A stretch of 64,000 nt of DNA from CALNYX01 sp942490925 (lineage in GTDB: Bacteria > Chlamydiota > Chlamydiia > Chlamydiales > JAAKFR01). Positions 52,524 to 60,856 of this stretch are shown one piece after another. The notes beneath the pieces are model-generated. The model did no database searches. It saw nothing but the letters and a program-made list of their open reading frames with translations, and was not told the DNA's origin. The stretch's first letter is position 1; every line of letters starts with the position of its first letter. The translations under genes were made by a program, and so were the position numbers. The stretch covers positions 1,736,001-1,800,000 of the forward strand of contig CALNYX010000017.1 in NCBI GenBank assembly GCA_942490925.1. The letters are read 5' to 3'.

Positions 52524-52700
52524 ATGCCGAACGTGAAAGTCCGTATGGGCGAGTCGATTGAAAAAGCTCTTAGAGTTCTCAAGAAAAAATTAGATAAAGA
52601 GGGCGTGATGAAAGCTGCCAAGGCGCATCGCTTCTACGACAAGCCATCAGTTAAAAAACGGGCAAAATCGAAAGCTGCAGCTAAATACCGTAATCGATGA
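52524..52700 (+). CDS. rpsU: 30S ribosomal protein S21
   Basis: 58 aa, MPNVKVRMGESIEKALRVLK..., the S21 signature, with a basic C-terminal tail. The ribosome binding site is AAGGA. The stop overlaps the dnaJ start (ATGA). Confidence 0.95.
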   Translation: MPNVKVRMGESIEKALRVLKKKLDKEGVMKAAKAHRFYDKPSVKKRAKSKAAAKYRNR

Positions 52701-53857
52701 AGACTATGGAGTATTATAACACGCTTGGCCTTGAAAAGGGCGCTTCTGCTGATGAGGTCAAAAAGGCCTATCGCAAGATGGCGCTGAAGTATCATCCTGA
52801 CAAGAATCCAGGAGATGCGACGGCCGAAGCGAAATTCAAAGAAGTCTCTGAGGCCTACGAAGTGCTCTCTGATCCTCAAAAGCGTGAGATGTATGATCGC
52901 TATGGAAAAGATGGTGTGAATGCAGGCGCTGCAGGTGGCGGCATGGGTGGTGCTGGATTTGCTTCAATGGATGATGCTCTGCGCACATTCATGGATGCTT
53001 TTGGTGGTGGCGCAGGTGGCGGTGGCGGCGGCATTTTTGATTCCCTTTTTGGTGGAATGGGAGGTGCTCAAGGTGGCTATGCAACTCAAGGTGCTAGTAA
53101 GAAAGCGACAGTTCGTGTCTCTTTTCAAGAGGCTGCTAAAGGGGTTGAAAAAGAGTTGATTGTCACACGTTATGTCACATGCCATACCTGCCAAGGGAAA
53201 GGGGCGGAGTCTGCGAGTGATATCCAACAGTGTGGGCGTTGTAATGGCGCGGGGCAAGTCTTTCAGACGCGTGGTTTTTTCAGTATGTCTTCGAGCTGTC
53301 CCAGTTGTCAGGGCACAGGACAGACAATCAAAAATCCGTGTAAGACGTGCCATGGACAAGGGCGTGAAAAAGAGAAGAAGCATGTCAAGGTTCCGATCCC
53401 AGCTGGTGTCGATAATGGCATGCGCTTAAAGATGAATGGATATGGTGATGCTGGTGATGGCGGAGGCCCTCCGGGAGATCTCTATGTTTTCATCAATGTC
53501 GATCGCCATCCGATTTTCGAAAGAGAAGGGGATGACATTTTGCTAGAGTTGCCAATAGGGTTTTCTGAGGCGGCTTTAGGTGTCAAAAAAGAGATTCCGA
53601 CTTTGCAGGAGAAATGCATGCTCACGATTCCAGAAGGAACACAGAGTGGGAAAGTTTTCCGTGTACGTAGTAAGGGCTTTCCAAATGTGCATGGAAGAGG
53701 CAAGGGCGATTTACTTGTGAAGGCTGTTATTGAGACGCCGACTCATTTGACTGAGCAGCAGAAAAAGATGCTCAAAGAGTTTGGTGACACAGAAGGAGTC
53801 GACAATCAGCCGAGGAGAAAGGGCTTTGTAGACAAGCTCAAATCGTTCTTTTCATAG
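52697..53857 (+). CDS. dnaJ: Chaperone protein DnaJ
   Basis: 386 aa: J domain with HPD (ALKYHPDKNPGD), Gly/Phe-rich linker (about 72-125), zinc-finger domain with four CxxCxGxG repeats (CHTCQGKG, CGRCNGAG, CPSCQGTG, CKTCHGQG) and the C-terminal substrate-binding domains. It stimulates the ATPase of DnaK. Its ATG overlaps the rpsU stop; a second Met at residue 3-4 (MEYYNTLGL) is equally possible. Confidence 0.96.
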   Translation: MKTMEYYNTLGLEKGASADEVKKAYRKMALKYHPDKNPGDATAEAKFKEVSEAYEVLSDPQKREMYDRYGKDGVNAGAAGGGMGGAGFASMDDALRTFMDAFGGGAGGGGGGIFDSLFGGMGGAQGGYATQGASKKATVRVSFQEAAKGVEKELIVTRYVTCHTCQGKGAESASDIQQCGRCNGAGQVFQTRGFFSMSSSCPSCQGTGQTIKNPCKTCHGQGREKEKKHVKVPIPAGVDNGMRLKMNGYGDAGDGGGPPGDLYVFINVDRHPIFEREGDDILLELPIGFSEAALGVKKEIPTLQEKCMLTIPEGTQSGKVFRVRSKGFPNVHGRGKGDLLVKAVIETPTHLTEQQKKMLKEFGDTEGVDNQPRRKGFVDKLKSFFS

Positions 53858-53870
53858 GGGGTGTCGTCAA

Positions 53871-55916
53871 ATGATGGCAAAAAGACCCGAAATAGCACGT
53901 TCTAGGGGGGAGAAGATGAAAACAGGAATTGCGTCCAAACAGGCTATTGCCATCTTGAAGAAGATGCTTATCGCACGCTTCACTGATGAAAAAATGGCTA
54001 AGATGGTCAAGCAGAACAAGGGGGGAACCTTTCAGCTAGCTGCCACTGGCCATGAACTTGTTGGAGTGACTTGTGGCGAGCTGTTGACCCCAGGCAAAGA
54101 CTGGAGCTGCCCCTACTACCGCGATCAACCTTTTGCAATTAGTTTAGGTGCTGATCTTGTCGAACTCTTCGGTGTTTTTCTAGGAAGAGCAACTCAAAGA
54201 CATTCTTCAGGGCGTATGATGCCCTACCATTTTTCAGATCAGCAGTTACGTATTCTCTGCCAATCGAGTGTCGTGGGAAGCCAATTTCTACACGCCGTTG
54301 GAAAAGCATGGGCAGTGAAAAATCTTGGCGATGATGAAGTCGTCTACGTCTCATCTGGCGAAGGCGCCACTTCTCAAGGTGATTTCCATGAGGCTCTCAA
54401 CTTTTCAGCAATTCATAAACTTCCTGTGATCTTTGTTGTTCAGAATAACGGTTGGGCGATTTCTGTCCCTGTTTCTGAGCAGACAGCTGGTGGGCATTCG
54501 ATTTGTGAGGTTGCGCGTGGCTATGAAGGACTGGCAGTGCATGAAGTAGATGGTACAGACTGTCTAGAATTGCAAGAAGCAATGCAAGATGCTATTGCAC
54601 GTGGCCGTTCGCATGAAGGGCCAACCTTGATTATGGCGCACGTTCCAAGGCTTGCAGCGCATAGCAACAGTGATGATCCTAGAAAGTATCAGCAACCAGA
54701 CGAGTCCGAACGCGATCCCATTCCAAAGTTCGAAAAGTGGCTTGTCAAAGAGAGCATTCTGAGCGAGCAAGAGATTTCTAAGCTACGAGAAGAAGCCAAA
54801 GAGCTGGTTGAAGCCGCGGCAGTTGCAGCAGAACAACTCCCTCTTCCCCCAAAGGGAAGTAGTCGTCTCAATGTCTTTGCTCCCTACAGTCCACCTGTTT
54901 CTGCTGCTAAAACGCTTTCTGACGAAAAGATCACCATGATGGATGGTATCAACCATGCACTCGTTGAAGAGATGGAAAAAGATCCCTACGTCGTCGTCTT
55001 TGGACAAGATGTTGCTCATGGAAAAGGGGGCGTATTTGGTGTGACACGCGGTTTAACGGAGAAATTTGGCAAGAACCGTTGTTTCAACACGCCACTTGCA
55101 GAATCTACAATCATTGGAACAGCCATCGGTATAGCCTTTGATGGTATTCACAAGCCCGTTGCTGAGATTCAATTTGCCGACTATTTATGGACAGGAATCA
55201 ACCAGCTCTTTAACGAAGCAGCAAGCATTTGCTACCGTTCAAACGGCGAGTGGTCTTTACCTATGGTTGTGCGGATGCCGTGCGGTGGTTACATCCAAGG
55301 TGGGCCTTACCATTCTCAGAGCATTGAAGGGTTCTTGGCGCACTGCCCCGGTCTAAAGGTCGTCATCCCAAGTAATGCAGCAGATGCAAAAGGGTTGATG
55401 AAAACAGCGATCCGCGATCCGAATCCCGTTCTCTTTTTGGAGCATAAAGCGCTTTACAGGCAACAGAAGTTTGTCGCTCGCGCAGAGCCCACCTCTGACA
55501 TCTTAATCCCATTTGGTGAGGCGAATGTCGTCCATGAGGGGAGCGATGTGACTGTTGTGACCTATGGTGCAATGGTGATGATGGCCAACGAAGTTGCTGA
55601 GAAGCTTGAGCGAGAAGGAGTGTCTGTTGAAGTGATTGACCTGCGAACGCTTGTGCCGCTTGATACCAATACCATTCTCACCTCCGTGAAGAAGACTGGG
55701 AAGATGCTTGTTGCGCATGAAGCGCCGCTTAACTGCGGTTTTGGAGCCGAGGTTGCTGCGCGTATTGCAAAAGAGGGCTTTGAGTATCTCGATGCCCCAA
55801 TTGAACGCATTGGAGCGTTTGAGTGTGCAGTGCCGTACAGCAAGTCTCTTGAAAATGAAGTATTGCCACAGAGCAGCGATCTCGAAGCTGAAATTCGAAA
55901 ACTAGCCAAATATTGA
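53871..55916 (+). CDS. 2-oxoacid dehydrogenase E1, fused alpha-beta (pyruvate or branched-chain)
   Basis: 681 aa; a start at Met16 (53916, with a purine-rich AGGGGGGAGAAG in front) is also possible. Residues about 20-340 are E1-alpha with the TPP motif from GEGATSQGD (about 163) to NN (193). Residues about 355-681 are E1-beta (FGQDVAHGKGGVFGVTRGL, AESTIIGTAIGIAFDG). Fused E1 is typical of the chlamydial enzyme at this place. The substrate, pyruvate or a branched-chain 2-oxoacid, is not determined by the motifs. Confidence 0.85.
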   Translation: MMAKRPEIARSRGEKMKTGIASKQAIAILKKMLIARFTDEKMAKMVKQNKGGTFQLAATGHELVGVTCGELLTPGKDWSCPYYRDQPFAISLGADLVELFGVFLGRATQRHSSGRMMPYHFSDQQLRILCQSSVVGSQFLHAVGKAWAVKNLGDDEVVYVSSGEGATSQGDFHEALNFSAIHKLPVIFVVQNNGWAISVPVSEQTAGGHSICEVARGYEGLAVHEVDGTDCLELQEAMQDAIARGRSHEGPTLIMAHVPRLAAHSNSDDPRKYQQPDESERDPIPKFEKWLVKESILSEQEISKLREEAKELVEAAAVAAEQLPLPPKGSSRLNVFAPYSPPVSAAKTLSDEKITMMDGINHALVEEMEKDPYVVVFGQDVAHGKGGVFGVTRGLTEKFGKNRCFNTPLAESTIIGTAIGIAFDGIHKPVAEIQFADYLWTGINQLFNEAASICYRSNGEWSLPMVVRMPCGGYIQGGPYHSQSIEGFLAHCPGLKVVIPSNAADAKGLMKTAIRDPNPVLFLEHKALYRQQKFVARAEPTSDILIPFGEANVVHEGSDVTVVTYGAMVMMANEVAEKLEREGVSVEVIDLRTLVPLDTNTILTSVKKTGKMLVAHEAPLNCGFGAEVAARIAKEGFEYLDAPIERIGAFECAVPYSKSLENEVLPQSSDLEAEIRKLAKY

Positions 55917-56077
55917 AAAGGCTTCTGTATTACTGGTTCCAGGAGATTTTAGTGCGATTATCTTCAGAACTAAATTCGGAGCCTGTGGTTAACTCTTGTG
56001 AGCTAGGCAGGGCGAGAATGATGTTGTGGAGATAATCGCGCTGAAAGATACTGAAAACCTAGTTATGCAGAGGTCTT

Positions 56078-56557
56078 TTGAAAGAGATTTTTCGAGGGAA
56101 AAGGATTCGTTTGGTGCAAGGAGAGGGGCGTGAGCTTGTCGTCCACCCTGGTGCTGTTGTCATTCTACCTTGCATCGAGGATCGGGTCTTATTGATTCGC
56201 AACTACCGCTTTGCTGTGAAAAAAACGCTTTGGGAGTTGCCAGCAGGTACCCTAGAGTCTGGCGAATCGCCAGAAACATGCGCAGCGCGTGAGTTGATTG
56301 AAGAGACTGGTTATCAAGCAGATCAGATCAAACCCCTACTACATTTCTACACAACTCCTGGATTTTGCGATGAGATTCTCTATGCCTATGAGGCAAGCGG
56401 ACTTACTTTTGTAGGGCAAAACCTTGATGAAGGAGAACAAATCGAAGTCGTGCCCACACCTTTTGCCAAAGCTGTGGAGATGATTTTTTCAGGGGAGATC
56501 GTTGACGCAAAAACAATCTCCGTTCTTCTATATAGTCGATACAGAAAACCGTTATAA
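56078..56557 (+). CDS. Nudix hydrolase, ADP-ribose pyrophosphatase-like
   Basis: 159 aa from a TTG start (no in-frame ATG; GAGG lies just upstream). The Nudix box is complete: GTLESGESPETCAARELIEETGY. The preceding VLLIRNYRFAVKKTLWELPAG is typical of ADP-sugar pyrophosphatases. It would hydrolyse ADP-ribose or similar. The last 95 bases before the stop region are duplicated at 58031-58125. The gap to the E1 gene (55917-56077) shows no gene. Confidence 0.8.
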   Translation: MKEIFRGKRIRLVQGEGRELVVHPGAVVILPCIEDRVLLIRNYRFAVKKTLWELPAGTLESGESPETCAARELIEETGYQADQIKPLLHFYTTPGFCDEILYAYEASGLTFVGQNLDEGEQIEVVPTPFAKAVEMIFSGEIVDAKTISVLLYSRYRKPL

Positions 56558-56638
56558 GGTTTAATTCACTACGCAAAACCGTGTTGATGGTTGCAATGAC
56601 TACATCTATTATCCAAGGTAAATATTATTTTAAAATGT

Positions 56639-56667
56639 TTAATAAATAACATTAAATATGATATAAT
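56639..56667 (+). promoter_or_regulatory. Candidate promoter of the EEP gene
   Basis: TTAATA, 17-base spacer, TATAAT; the ATG is 27 bases further on. The region is much more AT-rich than the genes around it. Confidence 0.45.
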
Positions 56668-56693
56668 TTCTTGTTTAATACATTTTAATCAAC

Positions 56694-57884
56694 ATGAGTC
56701 TTGTGAAAATTAAAAAATATATATTATTGTTATCTATAAGCTTAATGGTGATCTATTCATCACTGTTTGCTGCAGACTTTACAGTTTCATCATTCAACTG
56801 CGGTGGTATATCTGACCATTACGATTACATTCGAGCTGTATGTATGCATAAGCTGACACAAGAACGCTACAACGTAGAGCCTGAAGAAATGGCGCAGCTG
56901 GAAAAAATTCAGAGTGTTGCCTTAAAGATTCTCTTCTCATCTAATCCAATAGAACAACAGGCAGCTCAACAAGAATGGGAGTCTGGCCACTACACAGAAA
57001 CTTTTGCTAAGCTCACGGCTCATCCTGATGACTCCGATAGCATTAACAAAATCTGGAGAGAAAAAAGCGAAGCGATTGTCACCTCATATAAAGAACGCCC
57101 TATCCTTTTATATGACAAGGAAGCGAGTGAAATTTTACAAAACCACATCACTGACTTAACAAGAGGTCAAGATATTGTCCTCGGGCCGAAAAGTCACCTA
57201 AACGACTGGTTAGAGATCACACGTCGAGTAATGGCAAAACGAATTTTCCAACACCAGCTCAAATACGATATTATAGCTCTTCAAGAAGCTGACTATCTGG
57301 ATGCGTCTATATTTTCCTCGCATTACGATGTTCGCTTTTCCGACACAAGACGCTCAATCAACGGCATAGCCTGGAATAAGGAAAAGTTTGAGCTAATCGA
57401 TGTAATTGGGAATATCGCCGATCGAGGGTTTGCGGTAGAACTGCGTAATCTCGAATCCGGTCAAACAATTGTTGTGGCATCGGGTCATCTTTCAGGATGT
57501 AATCCTTTCCGAGTCGAAGTTAACGAACACACAGGGGTGTCGGACTCAGCTAAAGGTGATAAGGAATTACTAGAAATAATTAAAATTCTCGAAATCTCCG
57601 ATGCTGATATAAAAGTTATTGCAATGGACTCTAACGTAACCGCTGCACATCCCCGTTTGTCGCTGCTGAAGAAAGCGGGATATGCTCTTGACTATAGTAA
57701 CTACCTTGATCCTACATGTACCAATCCTGGGCAAGTTATCAACACCAGAATAGACTGGATTGCGGTTAAATCTTCAGACACCCCAACAACGATTCATAAC
57801 ATTCCTGTTTTGGGTGTGGGTTTAAATAGCCCACAGACAAATATGAGTGACCACAAACCTGTTGCGGCTAGGCTAAGCTATTAG
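56694..57884 (+). CDS. Secreted endonuclease/exonuclease/phosphatase (EEP) fold protein
   Basis: 396 aa with signal peptide (hydrophobic residues 9-26, probable cleavage after LFA). EEP catalytic landmarks are all present: Asn35 (SFNCGG), Glu198 (LQEAD), His265 (ASGHLSG), Asp312 and Asn314 (MDSNVT), Asp354 (RIDWIAV), Asp386-His387 (SDHKP). The family hydrolyses phosphodiesters: nucleases, phosphoinositide phosphatases, sphingomyelinases, toxins. An insertion of about 140 residues lies between the first two motifs. An exported enzyme from an intracellular bacterium suggests a host nucleic acid or lipid target, but which is unknown. The gene is flanked by two copies of the Nudix 3' end. Confidence 0.75.
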   Translation: MSLVKIKKYILLLSISLMVIYSSLFAADFTVSSFNCGGISDHYDYIRAVCMHKLTQERYNVEPEEMAQLEKIQSVALKILFSSNPIEQQAAQQEWESGHYTETFAKLTAHPDDSDSINKIWREKSEAIVTSYKERPILLYDKEASEILQNHITDLTRGQDIVLGPKSHLNDWLEITRRVMAKRIFQHQLKYDIIALQEADYLDASIFSSHYDVRFSDTRRSINGIAWNKEKFELIDVIGNIADRGFAVELRNLESGQTIVVASGHLSGCNPFRVEVNEHTGVSDSAKGDKELLEIIKILEISDADIKVIAMDSNVTAAHPRLSLLKKAGYALDYSNYLDPTCTNPGQVINTRIDWIAVKSSDTPTTIHNIPVLGVGLNSPQTNMSDHKPVAARLSY

Positions 57885-58004
57885 TGAATACAGAGCCACT
57901 TGACAGCAAGTGGGAATAGATCGTTTTGCCAGAACGTCATTACAAAGTCTAACAAATCAGAGGTAATTGTGGCACAAGACTGGCGTGACATTGGCACCAT
58001 AGTA

Positions 58005-59408
58005 TCAAACTTTGCTCCAGAGCGCATATCCAAATCGAAGTCGTGCCCACACCTTTTGCCAAAGCTGTGGAGATGATCTTTTCAGGGGAGATCGTTGACG
58101 CAAAAACAATCTCCGTTCTTCTATACAGAGTCCAACAAAACAGAGAAATGACACGATTAGAGTGAGCAGGAATGCTGGGCTATTTTCTACGTAAATTCCC
58201 TTAAACGGTAGCCATGGATTTTCCGTGAGCTTCAAGATCCAACTCGCAAAAAGATTGGCAGCAGGGTAGAGCGGCAGTAAAAATAGCGCACAACTTGTGA
58301 GAAAGGGAAAGAAGAGGTTGTAGATAAGGCTTTGAGGGAAAAAGACGTGAAAATAAAAGAGCGTGAGGGGTGTGACAACAAGGTGGACAGCAAGGGTAAG
58401 CGCAAAAAGTTCACGCAACGCCCCGATACAGAGATAGCCCGTTTGCCACCAAAGAGGATACTCAATGACATCGCGCAAGAGAATTTTGGGGAAAAGCTGA
58501 CGCAACTTCCGCTCGATCGGGCGATAGAACAGGAGCAAACCTCCTGTTGCCAAAAAAGAGAGTTGAAAGCTGAGGGTAAGTGCTGAAAAGGGGCTGATAA
58601 GTAGTGAAATAAAAAGGGCAGCTCCAAGGGTGTTGAGCGCGTAGGCTTCTCTTTCAAATAGCTTGCCAACTAGGTAGACGAGCATGAAAATCCAGGCGCG
58701 TTGCACGGACGGAGCATAGCCGACAAATAGGTAGTAGAGCGTCATAAAGAGCATCAAGACGACCAGTTCACATTTGCGAGGCAGAAAGAGGCGCAAAAGC
58801 AAGTGGAGCCCAAAGCTAAGCGTTGCAAAATGAAAGCCAGAGACAGCAAGGAGATGAGAAAGTCCAACTTGCTGAAAATTTTTACGCATCACCATATCAT
58901 CGAGATCACCAGTGAGAAGGGCTGTTAGAAAGGAAGCTCCTTTTTCTGTCGGACCAATTTCTTTGAAAGTACTCAGTAGTCGCTTCTTGAGTTTGAAGCG
59001 TGTTTCGGCTAGGGAAAAAGAGCGTGGAATGGGCCTAAATGAAGAGGCTTTGAAAGTGCGCTCTGTTTTCCAATGTCCTTCAACGTAGTAGTCACAGTTT
59101 GCAACTAGCCGCTCTTTAGAGTTGATTGAGCAAGGGAGATGCCCCAATGTTCCTTGGTAGCGCCAGAGATAGTTTTGGTGTGAGAAAGAGGAGATGTGAA
59201 AGCGTCCCTCTGTTTGCGGCTCAATTCTCTGGAGATAAGGAAGTGGAGCGAGGAAAAGAAGAGTGAGTAAAAAAAAGTGACGGTAGGCGGCGCAGACCAG
59301 AAGAAAAAAAGGAATGAGGGCAAGTGGAGATTGTAGTGCAAAGAGAATGCCCAACAGGAATGCCAGACCATAGAGAAGAAGTGGGCAGCGATACCAAAGC
59401 AAATACAC
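58005..59408 (-). CDS. comEC: ComEC/Rec2-family competence protein with altered C-terminus
   Basis: 467 aa, many membrane spans. VGLSHLLAVSGFHFATLSFG is the ComEC signature; the family forms the DNA uptake channel. Up to about residue 428 it reads as normal ComEC. From there the codons run antisense through the duplicated Nudix 3' end (58125 to 58031), giving a basic tail (RRLFLRQRSPLKR and following) that is not ComEC. The native C-terminus was therefore lost or replaced. It is shorter than long ComEC forms with a metallo-beta-lactamase domain. Confidence 0.8.
   Translation of the reverse strand: MYLLWYRCPLLLYGLAFLLGILFALQSPLALIPFFLLVCAAYRHFFLLTLLFLAPLPYLQRIEPQTEGRFHISSFSHQNYLWRYQGTLGHLPCSINSKERLVANCDYYVEGHWKTERTFKASSFRPIPRSFSLAETRFKLKKRLLSTFKEIGPTEKGASFLTALLTGDLDDMVMRKNFQQVGLSHLLAVSGFHFATLSFGLHLLLRLFLPRKCELVVLMLFMTLYYLFVGYAPSVQRAWIFMLVYLVGKLFEREAYALNTLGAALFISLLISPFSALTLSFQLSFLATGGLLLFYRPIERKLRQLFPKILLRDVIEYPLWWQTGYLCIGALRELFALTLAVHLVVTPLTLFYFHVFFPQSLIYNLFFPFLTSCALFLLPLYPAANLFASWILKLTENPWLPFKGIYVENSPAFLLTLIVSFLCFVGLCIEERRLFLRQRSPLKRSSPQLWQKVWARLRFGYALWSKV
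58031..58125 (+). repeat. Duplicate of the Nudix gene 3' end
   Basis: 95 bases match 56438-56532 with a single mismatch, in the same orientation. The copy lies at the other side of the EEP gene, inside the comEC 3' end. The near identity points to a recent event. Confidence 0.9.
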
Positions 59409-59417
59409 ACATCAATT

Positions 59418-59592
59418 ATAGACGATTGCATTTCATTTTGTCTTTAAATTTGGGCTGGCTACGACGGGCATCTTGCATGCTTTTTTCGTTGCAAATAGCG
59501 CAAGACTATTTGCTGCCGAAAAAAGCATGCAATCTGTACCGTCTCGCTTGAGCCCAAAATTTACAGAAAAATGAAACGCAATCGTGTAGACG
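59418..59592. repeat. Large imperfect palindrome (foldback element) of about 175 bp
   Basis: The left arm (59418-59498) and right arm (59506-59592) are inverted copies with several mismatches around a seven-base loop. Matching blocks include ACGATTGCATTTCATTTT against the reversed AAAAATGAAACGCAATCGT, AAATTTGGGCT against AGCCCAAAATTT, and TTGCATGCTTTTTTCG against CGAAAAAAGCATGCAA. It lies between divergent comEC and the SUKH-like gene, with no coding capacity. A MITE or foldback relic is plausible. Confidence 0.75.
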
Positions 59593-59622
59593 AGAAAAAT
59601 AAAAAAATCATAGCATGTCATT

Positions 59623-60396
59623 ATGGAAGAGTATTCCGGTGATTTGTTTCACCAGGTGGTTACCCTAAAAGATTTTACCGATTCATGGGATAAAGCCGCT
59701 AAACAGATTCCCGTTTTGCCTCGCGGATGGTTCGAGCTCAGTCACTTGCCTGTGGAAGATCGCGTTGAGTTTACAAGAGCCTATTGGGTTGGAAAGCTCC
59801 CTTTTTCTTCCATACGTCTTGAAGAGCGGCTCGAAGCATTTTTCGATGAGCTGGATAACATTGAGGTCTTTGCCCTCCAAGAGAAAAAAGATGGTCCCTT
59901 TGCTGTCCATATGATCTATTCCCTCAAGCATGAGGCTGGCTTTTTCCAAGGAAAACCACCTGCTCAAGTCGATAACCTTGAGAGTTTTCAAAAACAGTTT
60001 GGCGCGCACCATCTGCCTAGTGATTATCTGGCCTTCTTAGAAATTCACGATGGGTTTAGCAAATACACCGATACGGGAATCATCAAAACGCGTGATATGC
60101 CCCGCGTTTATCGCCACTTCCAAGATCTCCTTGGAGAAGATCTACTCGTGCGGCCAGATGGGCAATTCATCCATCCACAAAGCCTCATTCCATTCTACGA
60201 GTCTTACGGTCTTCACTGCTACCAATGCTTTTATACAGACTGGTCTTTAGGTGAGGAGATGGGCAATGTCTATTTCTCGGAGCATGATCGCACTATGAGT
60301 AATTTTCTGGATGAGGAGCATCTCGAGCAACATTTGGCCTTCCCGACCTTTTTAGGATGGCTGCTCTTCTATCTGGAAGATATCTGGCATCTTTGA
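59623..60396 (+). CDS. SMI1/KNR4 (SUKH)-like protein
   Basis: 257 aa. LPSDYLAFLEIHDGFSKYTD in the middle and the acidic aromatic C-terminal part (TFLGWLLFYLED) match the SUKH pattern (LPxDYxxFLxxxNG). SUKH proteins often act as immunity or scaffold proteins, but as a lone gene at a conserved chlamydial position before ptsH it is more likely an ordinary cellular protein. Low similarity makes the assignment tentative. Confidence 0.5.
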   Translation: MEEYSGDLFHQVVTLKDFTDSWDKAAKQIPVLPRGWFELSHLPVEDRVEFTRAYWVGKLPFSSIRLEERLEAFFDELDNIEVFALQEKKDGPFAVHMIYSLKHEAGFFQGKPPAQVDNLESFQKQFGAHHLPSDYLAFLEIHDGFSKYTDTGIIKTRDMPRVYRHFQDLLGEDLLVRPDGQFIHPQSLIPFYESYGLHCYQCFYTDWSLGEEMGNVYFSEHDRTMSNFLDEEHLEQHLAFPTFLGWLLFYLEDIWHL

Positions 60397-60410
60397 TAGA
60401 ATATCCTCTA

Positions 60411-60692
60411 ATGGAAAAAATTATTCAAAAGATCCGAGTTAAAAATGAGCTTGGTTTGCATACACGTCCTGCAACCAGCATTGTAAAGATTTTGCAACAC
60501 TCTAAGAGTGAAGTGCTTTTCACTCACAAAAAAGAGACTGTGAATGCCAAAAGCATTTTGAGTATCCTCATGCTTGCCGTTCAGAAAAATGGTGTGCTGA
60601 CTGTGACTGTCACTGGAGCAGATTCACAAGAGACCATGGATAAACTTGTGGAAATTTTCGACAATCGTTTTGGTGAAGATGGAGTATTGTAA
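60411..60692 (+). CDS. ptsH: Phosphocarrier protein HPr
   Basis: 93 aa from ATG 60411 (MEKIIQKIRVKNELGLHTRP). His17 is the residue phosphorylated by enzyme I, and Ser48 in VNAKSILSILML matches the regulatory Ser46 of other HPr. Longer in-frame starts upstream lie inside the SUKH-like gene. Confidence 0.93.
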   Translation: MEKIIQKIRVKNELGLHTRPATSIVKILQHSKSEVLFTHKKETVNAKSILSILMLAVQKNGVLTVTVTGADSQETMDKLVEIFDNRFGEDGVL

Positions 60693-60856
60693 GAAGTCTA
60701 TGATAAATGAGAAGTTTGGATCTTTCAGTGCAATTTGCGCCAGAGAGTTGTTCTCGCCCTCACTAACCCACAAGGGGGTAGTGTCGGTCTCCGAACTTAT
60801 CTCTATCTCAAATTCCACTAAACTCTCCAAAACTTTCATTAATCACAGGCTTCTAA

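Noticed and set aside
59433..59621. 62-aa minus-strand frame between comEC and the SUKH-like gene
   Set aside because: It consists almost wholly of the palindrome arms, so it is not a coding sequence.
59623..60396. SUKH-like gene as immunity protein of a toxin system
   Set aside because: No polymorphic toxin or second immunity gene nearby, and the gene sits at a conserved chlamydial position.
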